Positions 50,872 to 59,727 of a stretch of 64,000 nt of DNA are shown here, in pieces; within the stretch, counting starts at the first letter, position 1; every line of letters starts with the position of its first letter. The DNA comes from JAXMHN01 sp964578605 (GTDB lineage: Bacteria; Verrucomicrobiota; Verrucomicrobiia; Limisphaerales; SIBE01). A program made the position numbers and the translations under genes. The notes below the pieces were generated by a model. That model did not search any database and was not told the origin of the DNA. It was given only the letters and a program-made list of their open reading frames with translations. The stretch spans positions 5,263-69,262 of the forward strand of contig CAZODO010000016.1 in assembly GCA_964578605.1 (NCBI GenBank), read 5' to 3'.

Positions 50872-52355
50872 TGGGTCTTATCAACTTGAATTCGCTCAAA
50901 CTGAACCTGGGGAAGCTGGAGACACTGGGCAGCCTGGCGAAGAAGCGCCAAGCCCGGACCTCCCTGCTTGGCTTGGCCCTCGACGGCCCGCGCGTTGAAG
51001 CCGTCCTGGTCCGCCGATCCAATGGCTCTGTTCGGGTTGTCGAGACGACGACGGGCTCCCTGCAACTGAATCTCCTTACGGACGCCCCGGAGCTTGTCGG
51101 CCGCGAAATCCGGAACCACCTCGACCGCGCCGGGATTCGAGAGCGCCATTGTGCCGTTTGTGTGCCCTTGGAGTGGGCCTTGACGGCGCATACGGTTATC
51201 CCGGACCTGCCGCCCGAAGACGTTGACAGCTTCCTCGAACTCGAAGCCGAGCGCGGCTTTCCATTCGGACAGGAAACCCTCACCACCGTCGTTTCCCGTT
51301 GCAAGGGCGCAGACGGAACTCGCTTCGCCACGCTGGTGGCGATACCGAAAGAGCATCTTGCGGCGCTGCAGAAGGTTTTGAAAGCGGCCCAGCTCAAGCC
51401 GGTGAGTTTCTCCCTCGCTCTGCCGGCGCTTCAAGACCCGGCGCAGCCTAACGGAATGGGAGTCGCCAGCCTGAGCATCCGCGAAAACAGCGTTGAATTG
51501 CAGGTCGTCTCCGGCGGAGGGATCGCCGCCATCCGCACGCTGCAAGGCGCCCTGGAGCAAGATGGCGTGCGCAAGAAGCCCTATGCTGATGTCGTGGCCC
51601 GGGATCTGAGAATTACCCTTGGCCAGCTTCCAGCCGGCATCCGCGACACCGTGCAGCGCTTGAAGGTGTATGGGCATGGGGATGATCTCGAACGCTTCAC
51701 TTCCGAATTGGGCGCGCGCGCCAAGCTGCTCGGGCTCGAAATCGAGCTCGTCCGCCGCTATGAAAAAGACGGCGCTCCGGTGGAAATGCCAGCGGATGCG
51801 GCACCATCGCCCGCCCTCAGTTTGGCGGCGCGGCTGCTGGCGGGGCAGCGGGCTGTTTTGGAGTTCCTTCCGCCCAAGGTCAGCGCCTGGAAACAACTTG
51901 CCGGCCGCTATTCCTCTCGCAAGCTGGCGTGGACGGGGGCCGCGGCGGGAGTGGTGGTCTTTCTGGTGCTGTCGGCCTTTCTGGTCCAGCAGTGGCAACT
52001 GGGGCGCTGGGGTTCGCAATGGGCCGGAATGAAGACCCGGGTGAGCGAGCTTGAGGCCATGCAGCAACAAATCCGGCGCTTTCGCCCCTGGTTCGACGAA
52101 TCGTTCCGGAGTCTTTCCACTTTGCAGAAGCTGACAGAGGCTTTCCCGGAAGATGGCGCTGTCTATGCCAAATCCCTCGAGATGAAAGACCCGGGCCTCG
52201 TGACCTGCCGTGGTATTGCGGCGGACCCGAAGGCGCTGCTGAAAGTCGTGGAACACCTGGGTGCCACCAAGGAGTTTTCCAGCGTGCAAGTGGACCAGAT
52301 CCGGCAAAAGCAATTCACCATCAACCTGCGTTGGGCGGAAGGAGGTGGCCAGTGA
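50868..52355 (+). CDS. gspL: GspL/PilM-PilN-like type II secretion assembly protein
   Basis: About 495 residues from ATG 50868, overlapping the gspK stop. The N-terminal cytoplasmic half is actin-like (SLLGLALDGPRVEAVLVRRS; CAVCVPLEWALTAHTVIPDL), as in GspL and PilM. A single membrane helix near residues 362-382 (AAAGVVVFLVLSAFLVQQW) is followed by a coiled periplasmic part (WAGMKTRVSELEAMQQQIR) resembling PilN. It should link GspE to the periplasmic ring. Sequence similarity to proteobacterial GspL is low, so the assignment leans on position and topology. Confidence 0.8.
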   Translation: MMGLINLNSLKLNLGKLETLGSLAKKRQARTSLLGLALDGPRVEAVLVRRSNGSVRVVETTTGSLQLNLLTDAPELVGREIRNHLDRAGIRERHCAVCVPLEWALTAHTVIPDLPPEDVDSFLELEAERGFPFGQETLTTVVSRCKGADGTRFATLVAIPKEHLAALQKVLKAAQLKPVSFSLALPALQDPAQPNGMGVASLSIRENSVELQVVSGGGIAAIRTLQGALEQDGVRKKPYADVVARDLRITLGQLPAGIRDTVQRLKVYGHGDDLERFTSELGARAKLLGLEIELVRRYEKDGAPVEMPADAAPSPALSLAARLLAGQRAVLEFLPPKVSAWKQLAGRYSSRKLAWTGAAAGVVVFLVLSAFLVQQWQLGRWGSQWAGMKTRVSELEAMQQQIRRFRPWFDESFRSLSTLQKLTEAFPEDGAVYAKSLEMKDPGLVTCRGIAADPKALLKVVEHLGATKEFSSVQVDQIRQKQFTINLRWAEGGGQ

Positions 52356-52888
52356 ACCTGAAGAACCGGCAGCAGCTTCTAGGCTTGATCGCGATCCTGG
52401 CCGTCGCGCTCTTCGCAGGAGACCGGTTGCTCCTCAGCCCGCTCACGAAGCTCTGGAAAGAGCGCGTGTCCACAATCGCGCACCTGAGGCAATCCGTTGA
52501 ACAAGGCCGCCAGCTCCTGGACCGCGAGCCTGCCATCCGCCAGCGTTGGGATTCGATGCGCACTAACACCCTGCCCCAGGAAGTTTCTCTGGCCGAAAAC
52601 CAGGTATTGCGCGCGTTCGAACGCTGGTCGATCGACAGCCGGATTGGCATCAATGGCATCAAACCCCAGTGGAAGGTCGGCGCGGAGGATTACGCCACGC
52701 TGGAGTGCCGGGTCGATGCGGAAGGGGCGCTCCCCGAAATCACCCGTTTTCTTTACGAGATCGAGAAGGACCCACTGGGCATGAAACTGGACATGGTCGA
52801 GATCACGGCGCGTGATGACCGCGGACAGAAGCTGACGTTGGCGCTGCTCGTGAGCGGCCTTCAATTGAACCCATCCACTTTCCGATGA
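52352..52888 (+). CDS. gspM: GspM/PilO-like type II secretion protein
   Basis: About 178 residues from GTG 52352, after AGGAGGTGG and overlapping the gspL stop. One N-terminal membrane helix (LLGLIAILAVALFAGDRLLL) leads into a coiled segment (LRQSVEQGRQLLDREPAIRQ) and a ferredoxin-like periplasmic domain ending VEITARDDRGQKLTLALLVS. Topology and gene order match GspM or PilO. Confidence 0.75.
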   Translation: MNLKNRQQLLGLIAILAVALFAGDRLLLSPLTKLWKERVSTIAHLRQSVEQGRQLLDREPAIRQRWDSMRTNTLPQEVSLAENQVLRAFERWSIDSRIGINGIKPQWKVGAEDYATLECRVDAEGALPEITRFLYEIEKDPLGMKLDMVEITARDDRGQKLTLALLVSGLQLNPSTFR

Positions 52889-53478
52889 GCTTGCTGACGC
52901 CCTCCAACTCAAGCCCTCGGGATGCCATCGGCTCCGCTCGAAGATGTGCCTTATGGCGCGGCGTGCTGGTTTCTCTGGCTGCTTTCGCCTTGCTTGCTCC
53001 GAACCCGGTCCGCAGTGCGGATGCCGATGGGCTCTTGGACGAAACCGCTGGCTTGAGGTTCATCGTTGAGCGGAACATCTTCGACCCCACCCGTTCTTCC
53101 CGTCTGGAAGGCGGCCCGGTTGAAAGGCCGAAGCCGAGGCGCTCCGAAACGCTGACCCTGGTCGGCACAATGGCCTGCGAAAAGGGGGCCTACGCCTTCT
53201 TTGAGGGATCCGAACCCGCTTTCCAGAAGGTGCTGGAAACCGGAGGCGAGATCGCGGATTGTAAGGTAGCTGTAATTGCCTGTTCAGCGGTGACGCTCGA
53301 CGCGGGCACCCAGCGCATCACCTTGCCAGTCGGGACGCGCATGCGCCGCGAAGAGAATGGGGAATGGGAACTGGCTTATACCAGCGCGCCTCCGCCGGAC
53401 TCACCAGGCGAATCCGCCGCTGAGGGGAGCGACATCGTCAAACGACTAATGCTACAGCGAGAACAGGAGTTGAAATGA
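52885..53478 (+). CDS. GspC/PilP-like periplasmic connector protein
   Basis: 197 residues. A signal or anchor segment (WRGVLVSLAAFALLAPNPV) is followed by VERNIFDPTRSSRLEG, a typical start of HR/PilP-like domains, and a small beta domain (LTLVGTMACEKGAYAFFEGS; GGEIADCKVAVIACSAVTL). In other systems GspC or PilP ties the inner-membrane platform to the secretin. It overlaps both neighbours by ATGA. Family assignment is by context and short motif only. Confidence 0.7.
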   Translation: MSLLTPSNSSPRDAIGSARRCALWRGVLVSLAAFALLAPNPVRSADADGLLDETAGLRFIVERNIFDPTRSSRLEGGPVERPKPRRSETLTLVGTMACEKGAYAFFEGSEPAFQKVLETGGEIADCKVAVIACSAVTLDAGTQRITLPVGTRMRREENGEWELAYTSAPPPDSPGESAAEGSDIVKRLMLQREQELK

Positions 53479-55148
53479 AGACTTTCACATGGACGGCTTA
53501 TTTCTTGGCTTGCGCCGCCAGCCTGGCGCTGATGACCCACGCCCAAACATCCGCACCGCCCACTGCTGAGCCGGTGGCGGCTGAGCCAGCGCGTTCCGCC
53601 GAGGCTCCTCCCGCGAGGGCCGAGAGCCCGCCCGCGGCGTCGGAGGCCGTGCAGCCGGTTGCGCCCGCACCCGAGCTCGCTGCCCCTGCCCCAACGGCCG
53701 AATCCGCCGCCCGGCGTTCCTTAAACGGATCGAATGAGTTGCGCCTCAATTTCAGGAACGCGCCGCTCGAGACGGTGCTGAATTACCTTAGCGAAGCCGC
53801 TGGCTTCATCATTGACCTCCAAGTTCCGGACGTCAAAGGACGGGTCACCGTCTGGAGCAACCAGCCGGTCACCCGCGAGGAAGCCCTCGACCTGCTGAAC
53901 TCCGCCCTGGACAAGAATGGCTACACCGCCGTCCGCAACGGGCGCACGCTGACGATTTGGACCAAAGACGAAGCCAAGAAGCGGGATCTCCCGGTCAAAA
54001 GCGGCAACCGCCCCGAGGACATTCCCAAGAACGACGAGATGGTGACGCAGATCATTCCGGTGCGTTTCATCAGCGCCGTCCAAGTGGCGCGCGACCTTCA
54101 GCCTTTGCTCCCTGACTCAGCCACGCTGAGCGCCAATGAAGGTGGCAATTCGCTAATCCTTACCGACACCCAGGTGAGCATTCGGCGCATGGCTGAAATT
54201 ATTCAGGCGCTTGACACCGCAATCTCCAGCGTTTCGTCCGTGAGGGTTTTCCCGTTGCAGTATGCGGACGCGAAGGCGGTGGCGACCGTGATCAAGGACG
54301 TGTTTGCGCCGCAGGATACAGGCCGATCCGCCGGCAACGCCGCGGCCTCGCGGTTTATGAACCAGTTCCGCGGGCCCGGCGGCATGGCGCCCGGAGGACG
54401 GGGAGGCGCCCCGGGCGCCGAGGCTTTCTCCGGATCCGCGGGCGGCGGGCGGGCGCCCACGCCCCGAGTTGTGGCCGTCTCGGAAGAGCGCAGCAACTGC
54501 GTCGTGGTCAGCGCGCCGGACGAACAGATGCCCATTATTAAACAGATGATCGATGAGCTGGATGCCCCGGTGGAAGACGTCACGGAGATCCGGGTGTTCC
54601 GCCTCAAATTTGCCGACGCACAAGAGACATCGGATCTCTTGAACAACCTGTTCAGCGCCGCAAACTCCGCCACGAGCGGGCAGGCGTTCGGCGGCCGGTT
54701 CCAGTTTGGCGGCCGCCGGCCGGGGATGAACGCCGCGAATGCCGATCCAAGCTCCCGGATGCTGAAACAAACGCAGGTGGTGTCGGTGCCCGACCTTCGG
54801 ACCGGCTCGGTGGTTGTCAGCGCTTCGCGCGATCTGATGGTCCAGATCGAAGGCATGATTGCGGACCTGGATTCCGACGCGGCCAAGAAGCAGGAGGTGT
54901 TTGTTTTCGACGTGCAGAATACCGATCCGCAGGCGGTGCAGGACATCTTGCAAAGTCTGTTCCCCGCGCCCACCTACAGCGGCGGAACGACCGCCCGTTC
55001 GAACTCTCGAAATCAGACTGGGGTGGGCAACCAGTTGAATACCCGAGCCACCCAGAACCTGAACCGGGGTGGTTCACGGACCGGAAACACCGGGTTCGGC
55101 AACATGTCCAGCGGGTTCGGTGGGGCCACGAGCGGTCTTGGACGCTAA
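53475..55148 (+). CDS. gspD: Secretin N-domain protein (first half of a split GspD)
   Basis: 557 residues with its own signal peptide (MKTFTWTAYFLACAASLAL through THA) and an Ala/Pro linker to about residue 85. Periplasmic N domains follow: N0-like LRLNFRNAPLETVLNYLSEA, then repeated N1-like units starting VTQIIPVRFISAVQVARDL, VRVFPLQYADAKAVATVIK, IRVFRLKFADAQETSDLLN and VFVFDVQNTDPQAVQDILQ. Gly-rich loops separate them. The Gly/Asn/Arg-rich tail ends the protein, and no secretin barrel domain is present. That domain is in the next gene, 30 bp downstream. Confidence 0.88.
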   Translation: MKTFTWTAYFLACAASLALMTHAQTSAPPTAEPVAAEPARSAEAPPARAESPPAASEAVQPVAPAPELAAPAPTAESAARRSLNGSNELRLNFRNAPLETVLNYLSEAAGFIIDLQVPDVKGRVTVWSNQPVTREEALDLLNSALDKNGYTAVRNGRTLTIWTKDEAKKRDLPVKSGNRPEDIPKNDEMVTQIIPVRFISAVQVARDLQPLLPDSATLSANEGGNSLILTDTQVSIRRMAEIIQALDTAISSVSSVRVFPLQYADAKAVATVIKDVFAPQDTGRSAGNAAASRFMNQFRGPGGMAPGGRGGAPGAEAFSGSAGGGRAPTPRVVAVSEERSNCVVVSAPDEQMPIIKQMIDELDAPVEDVTEIRVFRLKFADAQETSDLLNNLFSAANSATSGQAFGGRFQFGGRRPGMNAANADPSSRMLKQTQVVSVPDLRTGSVVVSASRDLMVQIEGMIADLDSDAAKKQEVFVFDVQNTDPQAVQDILQSLFPAPTYSGGTTARSNSRNQTGVGNQLNTRATQNLNRGGSRTGNTGFGNMSSGFGGATSGLGR

Positions 55149-55178
55149 CTCAGAGTCGTCTCGACACACGTTAACCAT

Positions 55179-56315
55179 ATGAATCACCCCCTAAAACAAT
55201 TCGGCTTGGCGCTCCTGCTCTGCGCGGCCGCGTGGCTGCCGGCCCAGAGCCTGGGACAAGGCTTTGGAGGCGGCGCGTTCCGGAGCACGGCTCGCAGCGG
55301 CGTTTCCGGGACATATCCAAGCAGCACCTCGGTCGGGCAAGCGACCTTCATGAGCGATCCTGAAACGCGCAAGGTCATCGCCATCACCGACGCGGAAACG
55401 GCCAAGTATATCAGCCAGGTCATCACGAACCTGGATCGCCCCGCCCCGCAGGTGCTCATCAAAGTGGTCTTCGTTGAAGCGACCTACACCAAGGAATTCG
55501 ATCTCGGCGTGGAGGGGTCTTACGTCAAGAATCTCGGCAATTCCCAGACGAGCGTGGTGAACCAGGTTTTCGGCCTGGCTTCGGACGGGACTCTTCCCGC
55601 GCCCCCTGGAGCCGGCATTTACCAGATTCTGGGAAGTGATTTCCAGGCGACCCTCCGGGCGATTTCCCAGGCAGGCAAAGCCGAGATTCTCTCGCGGCCG
55701 TCCATCCTGGCGCGCAACAATCAGCAAGCGACCATCTCGTTGGGCCAGGAAGTGCCCCTCGTGACGAACACCCGGTTTGACACCCTCGGGAATCAAATCA
55801 ATACGGTCACCTACCAGAGCGTCGGGATTATTCTCCAAGTCACGCCTTACATCACTTCGGACGGCATGGTTGAAATGGTCGTTTCGCCTCAAACTTCTGA
55901 ACTGGCCGACCGCAGTCAATGGGTTCCGATCTCCAGCGGCGGCGGAGCGTCGACGGCCGCCCCGGTCATCAACTCGCGCGCCGCGGACACGGTGGTGGTG
56001 GTCCCGGACGGCCAAACGGCTGTGATTGGGGGTCTTATGCAGCGGGTCAAACAACAGTCCGACAGCAAAATTCCCTTTCTCGGGGATATCCCCGGTTTGG
56101 GAGCCCTTTTCAAGCGCAAACAGAGCAACGACGTCAAGACGGAGCTGCTCATCTTTCTCACGCCGCATATCGTGATGCATCCGTCCCAGTTGGCGGCCAT
56201 GTCGGCGGATGAACGAAACAACATGCAGCTGCCCAAGTCCTTTCCTCAAAAGGACCTCGACCGGCTGCTGGACAAGACGAAGCCCGAGGCCGCGCCGGCG
56301 GCCCGGCCCAAATAG
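55179..56315 (+). CDS. gspD: Secretin barrel-domain protein (second half of a split GspD)
   Basis: 378 residues with a second, independent signal peptide (FGLALLLCAAAWLPAQSLG). After a short N3-like piece (TRKVIAITDAETAKYISQVI) comes the outer-membrane secretin domain: AGKAEILSRPSILARNNQQA, VGIILQVTPYITSDGMVEM, VVVPDGQTAVIGGLMQR, SKIPFLGDIPGLGALFKRK and TELLIFLTPHIV. It should form the outer-membrane gate, with the preceding protein supplying the periplasmic ring. Normal GspD is about 650-700 residues in one chain. Confidence 0.92.
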   Translation: MNHPLKQFGLALLLCAAAWLPAQSLGQGFGGGAFRSTARSGVSGTYPSSTSVGQATFMSDPETRKVIAITDAETAKYISQVITNLDRPAPQVLIKVVFVEATYTKEFDLGVEGSYVKNLGNSQTSVVNQVFGLASDGTLPAPPGAGIYQILGSDFQATLRAISQAGKAEILSRPSILARNNQQATISLGQEVPLVTNTRFDTLGNQINTVTYQSVGIILQVTPYITSDGMVEMVVSPQTSELADRSQWVPISSGGGASTAAPVINSRAADTVVVVPDGQTAVIGGLMQRVKQQSDSKIPFLGDIPGLGALFKRKQSNDVKTELLIFLTPHIVMHPSQLAAMSADERNNMQLPKSFPQKDLDRLLDKTKPEAAPAARPK

Positions 56316-56369
56316 CGGCTCGATTCAAACGCACGGGCCGGTGGGAACCGCCGCCGGCCATTTTAGGGC

Positions 56370-57917
56370 ATGAATAGGCAAACGCGGCTGATCTACGGCC
56401 TGCTCATCGCGGGCTGGGCCATGATTCTCGTCTGGCAGATGGCGGAACATGACCGCGTCAGGCGCGCGGCCAAGGCTGAGTTGCGGAACCGGGCCAAGGA
56501 CATCTCGACGACGGTCGGCCTGGTGCTGAGTTCGCAACGCCATGTGATCACGAAGGAGCGGCTCGAGTCGGCGCTCAACGCTCTGATCAAGCCGCAGGAA
56601 CTCATGGCGGTCGCCATGCTCAACGCGGATGGCGAAGTCGTCGCCTCGGCCGGCGCGCCGATCGAATCCGAGATGAAGGGTCTGGTCCCCACCGGTGAAT
56701 ACTGGGGCGGCAGCAATTACGCCCTAATGAACCTGGTGGCCCTCGGAACCAACGTTACTTCGGAAGCCGATTCCAGCCGGGCCGCCCCTATCGTTGTCCC
56801 GCGCAGAGACCTTTTCAATCCGACCCGCTCGAGCACCAATCGCCCGCCGCCCTTTCTGCCGCCCAGGCCCTTGCCCGGCGCCCCTCCGGAGGAACAACGG
56901 GAATCCGAAAGCACTTCCGGCCGCGGCCCTCTCTTTCGAGGCGAGCCGCCGCAGGAGGTCCGGGCAGGGGAAGGACCGCGACCCGACCGCGACAGGCGCA
57001 TGTCTTTCCGCCGCCCCTTTTGGATGAGCCCCGACGAATTCCGCGCCGTCACCGAGCGGAAGGGGGTTCACAGCTTTGTCATCGTCATGTCCACCCAACC
57101 CATTCGTGAGGCGGCGCGGCATGATCTCTGGATTCGCGTGATCATCAGCGCGCTCGCTTCGGTCTCCGTCGTCGGGCTGGCGCTGGCCTGGAGCAACCTG
57201 GTGCGCTCCGGCGAACTCGAGGTGCGGCTTGTCCGGGCGGCCGAACTGAACACGCGCTTGCGCGAAATGAGCTTTGCCGCCGCGGGCCTGGCGCACGAGA
57301 CCAAGAACCCGCTCAATATCATCCGGGGCCTGGCCCAAATGATCTCAAGGCAGGACGATGCGTCCCCCGAGGTGCGTGCCAAGACTCGGGGGATCATTGA
57401 CCAGGCCGACCAAGTCACGGCGCAGGTCAACGAGTTTATCAATTTCTCCCGGCCGCGCGAGCTTCGTCCCGCGCCAGTCTCCCTTGCCTCGACCATTTCC
57501 GAAGTGGTGCGCGCGCTCGGGCCTGACCTGGAGGAGAAGGGCATTCAATTGAAGTCCCCGAATGACCTCCCGGTGATCGAGGCCGACGAGCAACAGCTTC
57601 GCCAGGCGCTTTTCAATCTCCTGATCAACGCCATCCAAGCTGTGGACCGCGGCGGTGAAATCGAGATTGCGGTCGAGAAGCGCTCGTCGACCGGGGCGAT
57701 TCTTGAGATTCGCGATAATGGTCCCGGGATTGCCCCGGAGCATCGGTCCGAGATCTTCAAGCCCTACTTCACCACCCACCAGAAAGGCACCGGCCTCGGT
57801 CTTGCCGTCGTCCAGCAGATCGTCCTGGCGCATGGCTGGGAAATTGTCTGCCTGGGCCGCGAGCCGCGAGGCGCCATCTTCCGCATCTCCCACTTGCGTC
57901 TCGCCGCAGGCGCCTGA
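56370..57917 (+). CDS. Membrane sensor histidine kinase (ZraS/NtrB-like)
   Basis: 515 residues with two membrane helices (about 7-24 and 254-273) enclosing a sensor region that includes a long Pro/Arg-rich stretch (about 155-215). His309 in AAAGLAHETKNPLNIIRGLA is the phosphorylation site. The ATPase has N box NLLINAIQAV, G1 DNGPGI and G2 GTGLGLAV. It starts 54 bp after the secretin barrel gene and 20 bp before the response regulator gene, so the pair probably belongs to the secretion operon. Confidence 0.93.
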   Translation: MNRQTRLIYGLLIAGWAMILVWQMAEHDRVRRAAKAELRNRAKDISTTVGLVLSSQRHVITKERLESALNALIKPQELMAVAMLNADGEVVASAGAPIESEMKGLVPTGEYWGGSNYALMNLVALGTNVTSEADSSRAAPIVVPRRDLFNPTRSSTNRPPPFLPPRPLPGAPPEEQRESESTSGRGPLFRGEPPQEVRAGEGPRPDRDRRMSFRRPFWMSPDEFRAVTERKGVHSFVIVMSTQPIREAARHDLWIRVIISALASVSVVGLALAWSNLVRSGELEVRLVRAAELNTRLREMSFAAAGLAHETKNPLNIIRGLAQMISRQDDASPEVRAKTRGIIDQADQVTAQVNEFINFSRPRELRPAPVSLASTISEVVRALGPDLEEKGIQLKSPNDLPVIEADEQQLRQALFNLLINAIQAVDRGGEIEIAVEKRSSTGAILEIRDNGPGIAPEHRSEIFKPYFTTHQKGTGLGLAVVQQIVLAHGWEIVCLGREPRGAIFRISHLRLAAGA

Positions 57918-57937
57918 GCGCGGTATGCTGGGATCGC

Positions 57938-59296
57938 ATGAAGGGCGCGACCTCGCCTCGTATTCTCATCGTGGACGACGATCCCGCGCAGCGGAGTCTG
58001 CTGGACTCGTTTCTGCGAGGCCAGGGGTTTGATACCCTGCCGGTCGAGTCGGGCGAACGGGCGCTCGAAGTGCTTCGCCAGGGGGCTTTCAGCATGATGA
58101 TCTCGGACGTCCGCATGCCCGGCCTTTCCGGATTGGAAACCCTTCGGCGCGCGCGCCAGCAACATGCCGTGCTTCCCGTCCTGCTCGTGACCGCTTACGC
58201 CGATATCCGGGAAGCCGTCGATGCCATGCGCGACGGCGCGGTCAATTACCTGGCCAAGCCTATCGATCTCGACGAACTCCTGGCCTCCGTCCGCAGAGCA
58301 ACCGGCCTGGAAACCTCGGCCCGCAAACCCGTCTTTCTCGATCGACCCCTGCCCGACAACATCGTGGCCATCAGCCCCCTGACGCAGGCGGTCTTCCGCG
58401 ACGCAGCCCTGGTGGCGGATTCGGACAGCCGCATCCTGATCACCGGCGAGAGCGGCGTCGGCAAAGAGATCGTGGCCGACGTCATTCATCAATGGAGTTC
58501 CCGGGCCGCTGGACCGCTCGTCAAAGTCAATTGTGCGGCCATCCCCGAGACCCTGCTGGAAAGCGAACTTTTTGGACACGAGAAAGGAGCGTTTACCGGG
58601 GCCTATACCCAGCGGATCGGGCGTTTTGAGCAGGCGAACGACGGCTCCATTCTCCTTGATGAAATTGCCGAGATGCCCCTCTCCCTCCAGGCCAAGCTCC
58701 TGCGGGTGACCCAGGATGGCTGCCTCCAACGGGTGGGCTCCAGCAAGGATGTCCAGACCAATGCGCGCGTCTTCGCCGCCACCAACCGGGATCTCGAGAA
58801 GGAAGTCGGAGCCGGCAAATTCCGCGAGGACCTGTTTTACCGGCTGAATGTCATGGAGATTCTCGTCCCTCCGCTTCGCGAGCGGCGCGAGGACATCATC
58901 CCGCTGGCGATGCTTTTTGCCCGCCAGTTTGCCAAGAGAGATGTCCGTTTTTCACCAGCGGTCAACACCTGTCTTGAACTCTATCGCTGGCCCGGGAACG
59001 TGCGCGAACTGCGGAACTCCATGGAAAGAGCCGCACTTTTGTCCCATGGCGAGATCATTGTGCCCGAGCATCTTCCGCCGCGGGTCCGCCAGGCTGGGAC
59101 CCCCGGCGCGGAGTTTTCAGCCTCCCAGGCAAAACGGCTCGAAGACATTGAGCGGCAAGCGATTTTGAAAGCCCTCCGGGAACATTCCTTCAATCGGAGC
59201 GAAGCGGCCCGGGCGCTGGGCATCAGTCGGCGGACACTTCTCTACAAACTGCAGCGGTTCCGCGAGTTAGGATACGATATCGACCCGGTATCGTAG
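57938..59296 (+). CDS. Sigma-54-dependent response regulator (NtrC/ZraR-like)
   Basis: 452 residues in three domains. The receiver has acidic pocket VDDDPAQ, phospho-acceptor Asp57 in MMISDVRMPG and conserved Lys in VNYLAKPIDLDELL. The AAA+ domain has Walker A ITGESGVGKEIVADVIH, the sigma-54 contact EKGAFTGAYTQRIGRFEQA and Walker B GSILLDEIAEM. The Fis-type helix-turn-helix is NRSEAARALGISRRTLLYKL. It works with the preceding kinase. Its target promoters are unknown; a possible sigma-54 site lies upstream at 43465. Confidence 0.94.
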   Translation: MKGATSPRILIVDDDPAQRSLLDSFLRGQGFDTLPVESGERALEVLRQGAFSMMISDVRMPGLSGLETLRRARQQHAVLPVLLVTAYADIREAVDAMRDGAVNYLAKPIDLDELLASVRRATGLETSARKPVFLDRPLPDNIVAISPLTQAVFRDAALVADSDSRILITGESGVGKEIVADVIHQWSSRAAGPLVKVNCAAIPETLLESELFGHEKGAFTGAYTQRIGRFEQANDGSILLDEIAEMPLSLQAKLLRVTQDGCLQRVGSSKDVQTNARVFAATNRDLEKEVGAGKFREDLFYRLNVMEILVPPLRERREDIIPLAMLFARQFAKRDVRFSPAVNTCLELYRWPGNVRELRNSMERAALLSHGEIIVPEHLPPRVRQAGTPGAEFSASQAKRLEDIERQAILKALREHSFNRSEAARALGISRRTLLYKLQRFRELGYDIDPVS

Positions 59297-59343
59297 AGCT
59301 TCCCTGACGACGCGCATGAACAACTGGACCGAGATCAATCCAG

Positions 59344-59426
59344 GCTAAACGCGTGCTAAACGCACGTTAAACGCATGATAACGTCACGTTTACATGCGTT
59401 TACCATGTGTTTAGCATGCGTTTAAC
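59344..59426. repeat. Iterated 11-bp inverted-repeat element F
   Basis: Left units start at 59344, 59355 and 59366: GCTAAACGCGT, GCTAAACGCAC and GTTAAACGCAT. A 6-bp centre GATAAC (59377-59382) follows. Inverted units start at 59383, 59394, 59405 and 59416: GTCACGTTTAC, ATGCGTTTACC, ATGTGTTTAGC and ATGCGTTTAAC. A further partial unit follows. It lies 47 bp after the response regulator stop, in a tandem intergenic gap. Confidence 0.9.
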
Positions 59427-59504
59427 GTGTGTATCCAATGCCTCAAAGCGGGGCACAGCTCGGTCCCTCTTTGTCTTCAGTAGTGCTTGATAAGGCTCGA
59501 CTTA

Positions 59505-59727
59505 AATGATGGCGGCGGTATAGCCTTCCCCCGTCGCGCCGCGGTCGGACCGTGTTGCAGACTGCGGGCGGTGGATGAAGCGTCAGCTTCAAGGGGGATC
59601 GCGCACCGGTCGGCAAACCGGTCGGGAGCGCCCTTTTGTGCTTACAGGGCTTCTGCGAAGGAGCCCGACGGTCATCCGCCAGGGTGCGGCCTTAGTCGTA
59701 ACAAGAACAAAATAAGGAAGAAATATC
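59505..59727 (+). promoter_or_regulatory. GC-rich structured leader of the LamG gene
   Basis: Several perfect short stems occur: GAAGC-GTCA-GCTTC, ACCGGT-CGGCAA-ACCGGT within CGC...GCG, and GGGCT-...-AGCCC. CCCCC near 59531 can pair with GGGGG near 59594. AAGGAAG (59714-59720) is the ribosome binding site for ATG 59728. The layout suggests a folded 5' leader, but I match it to no known riboswitch class. It occupies most of the 431-bp gap together with the 11-bp element. Confidence 0.35.

Noticed and set aside
53475..56315. Frameshift or nonsense mutation splitting a normal gspD
   Set aside because: The second half begins with its own signal peptide and ATG after a 30-bp gap, which a simple mutation would not create.
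59505..59727. Cyclic-di-GMP or cobalamin riboswitch
   Set aside because: A GGCAAACC stretch is present, but the conserved cores of these classes (such as the GACGCAAAGCC segment or the B12 box) are absent.
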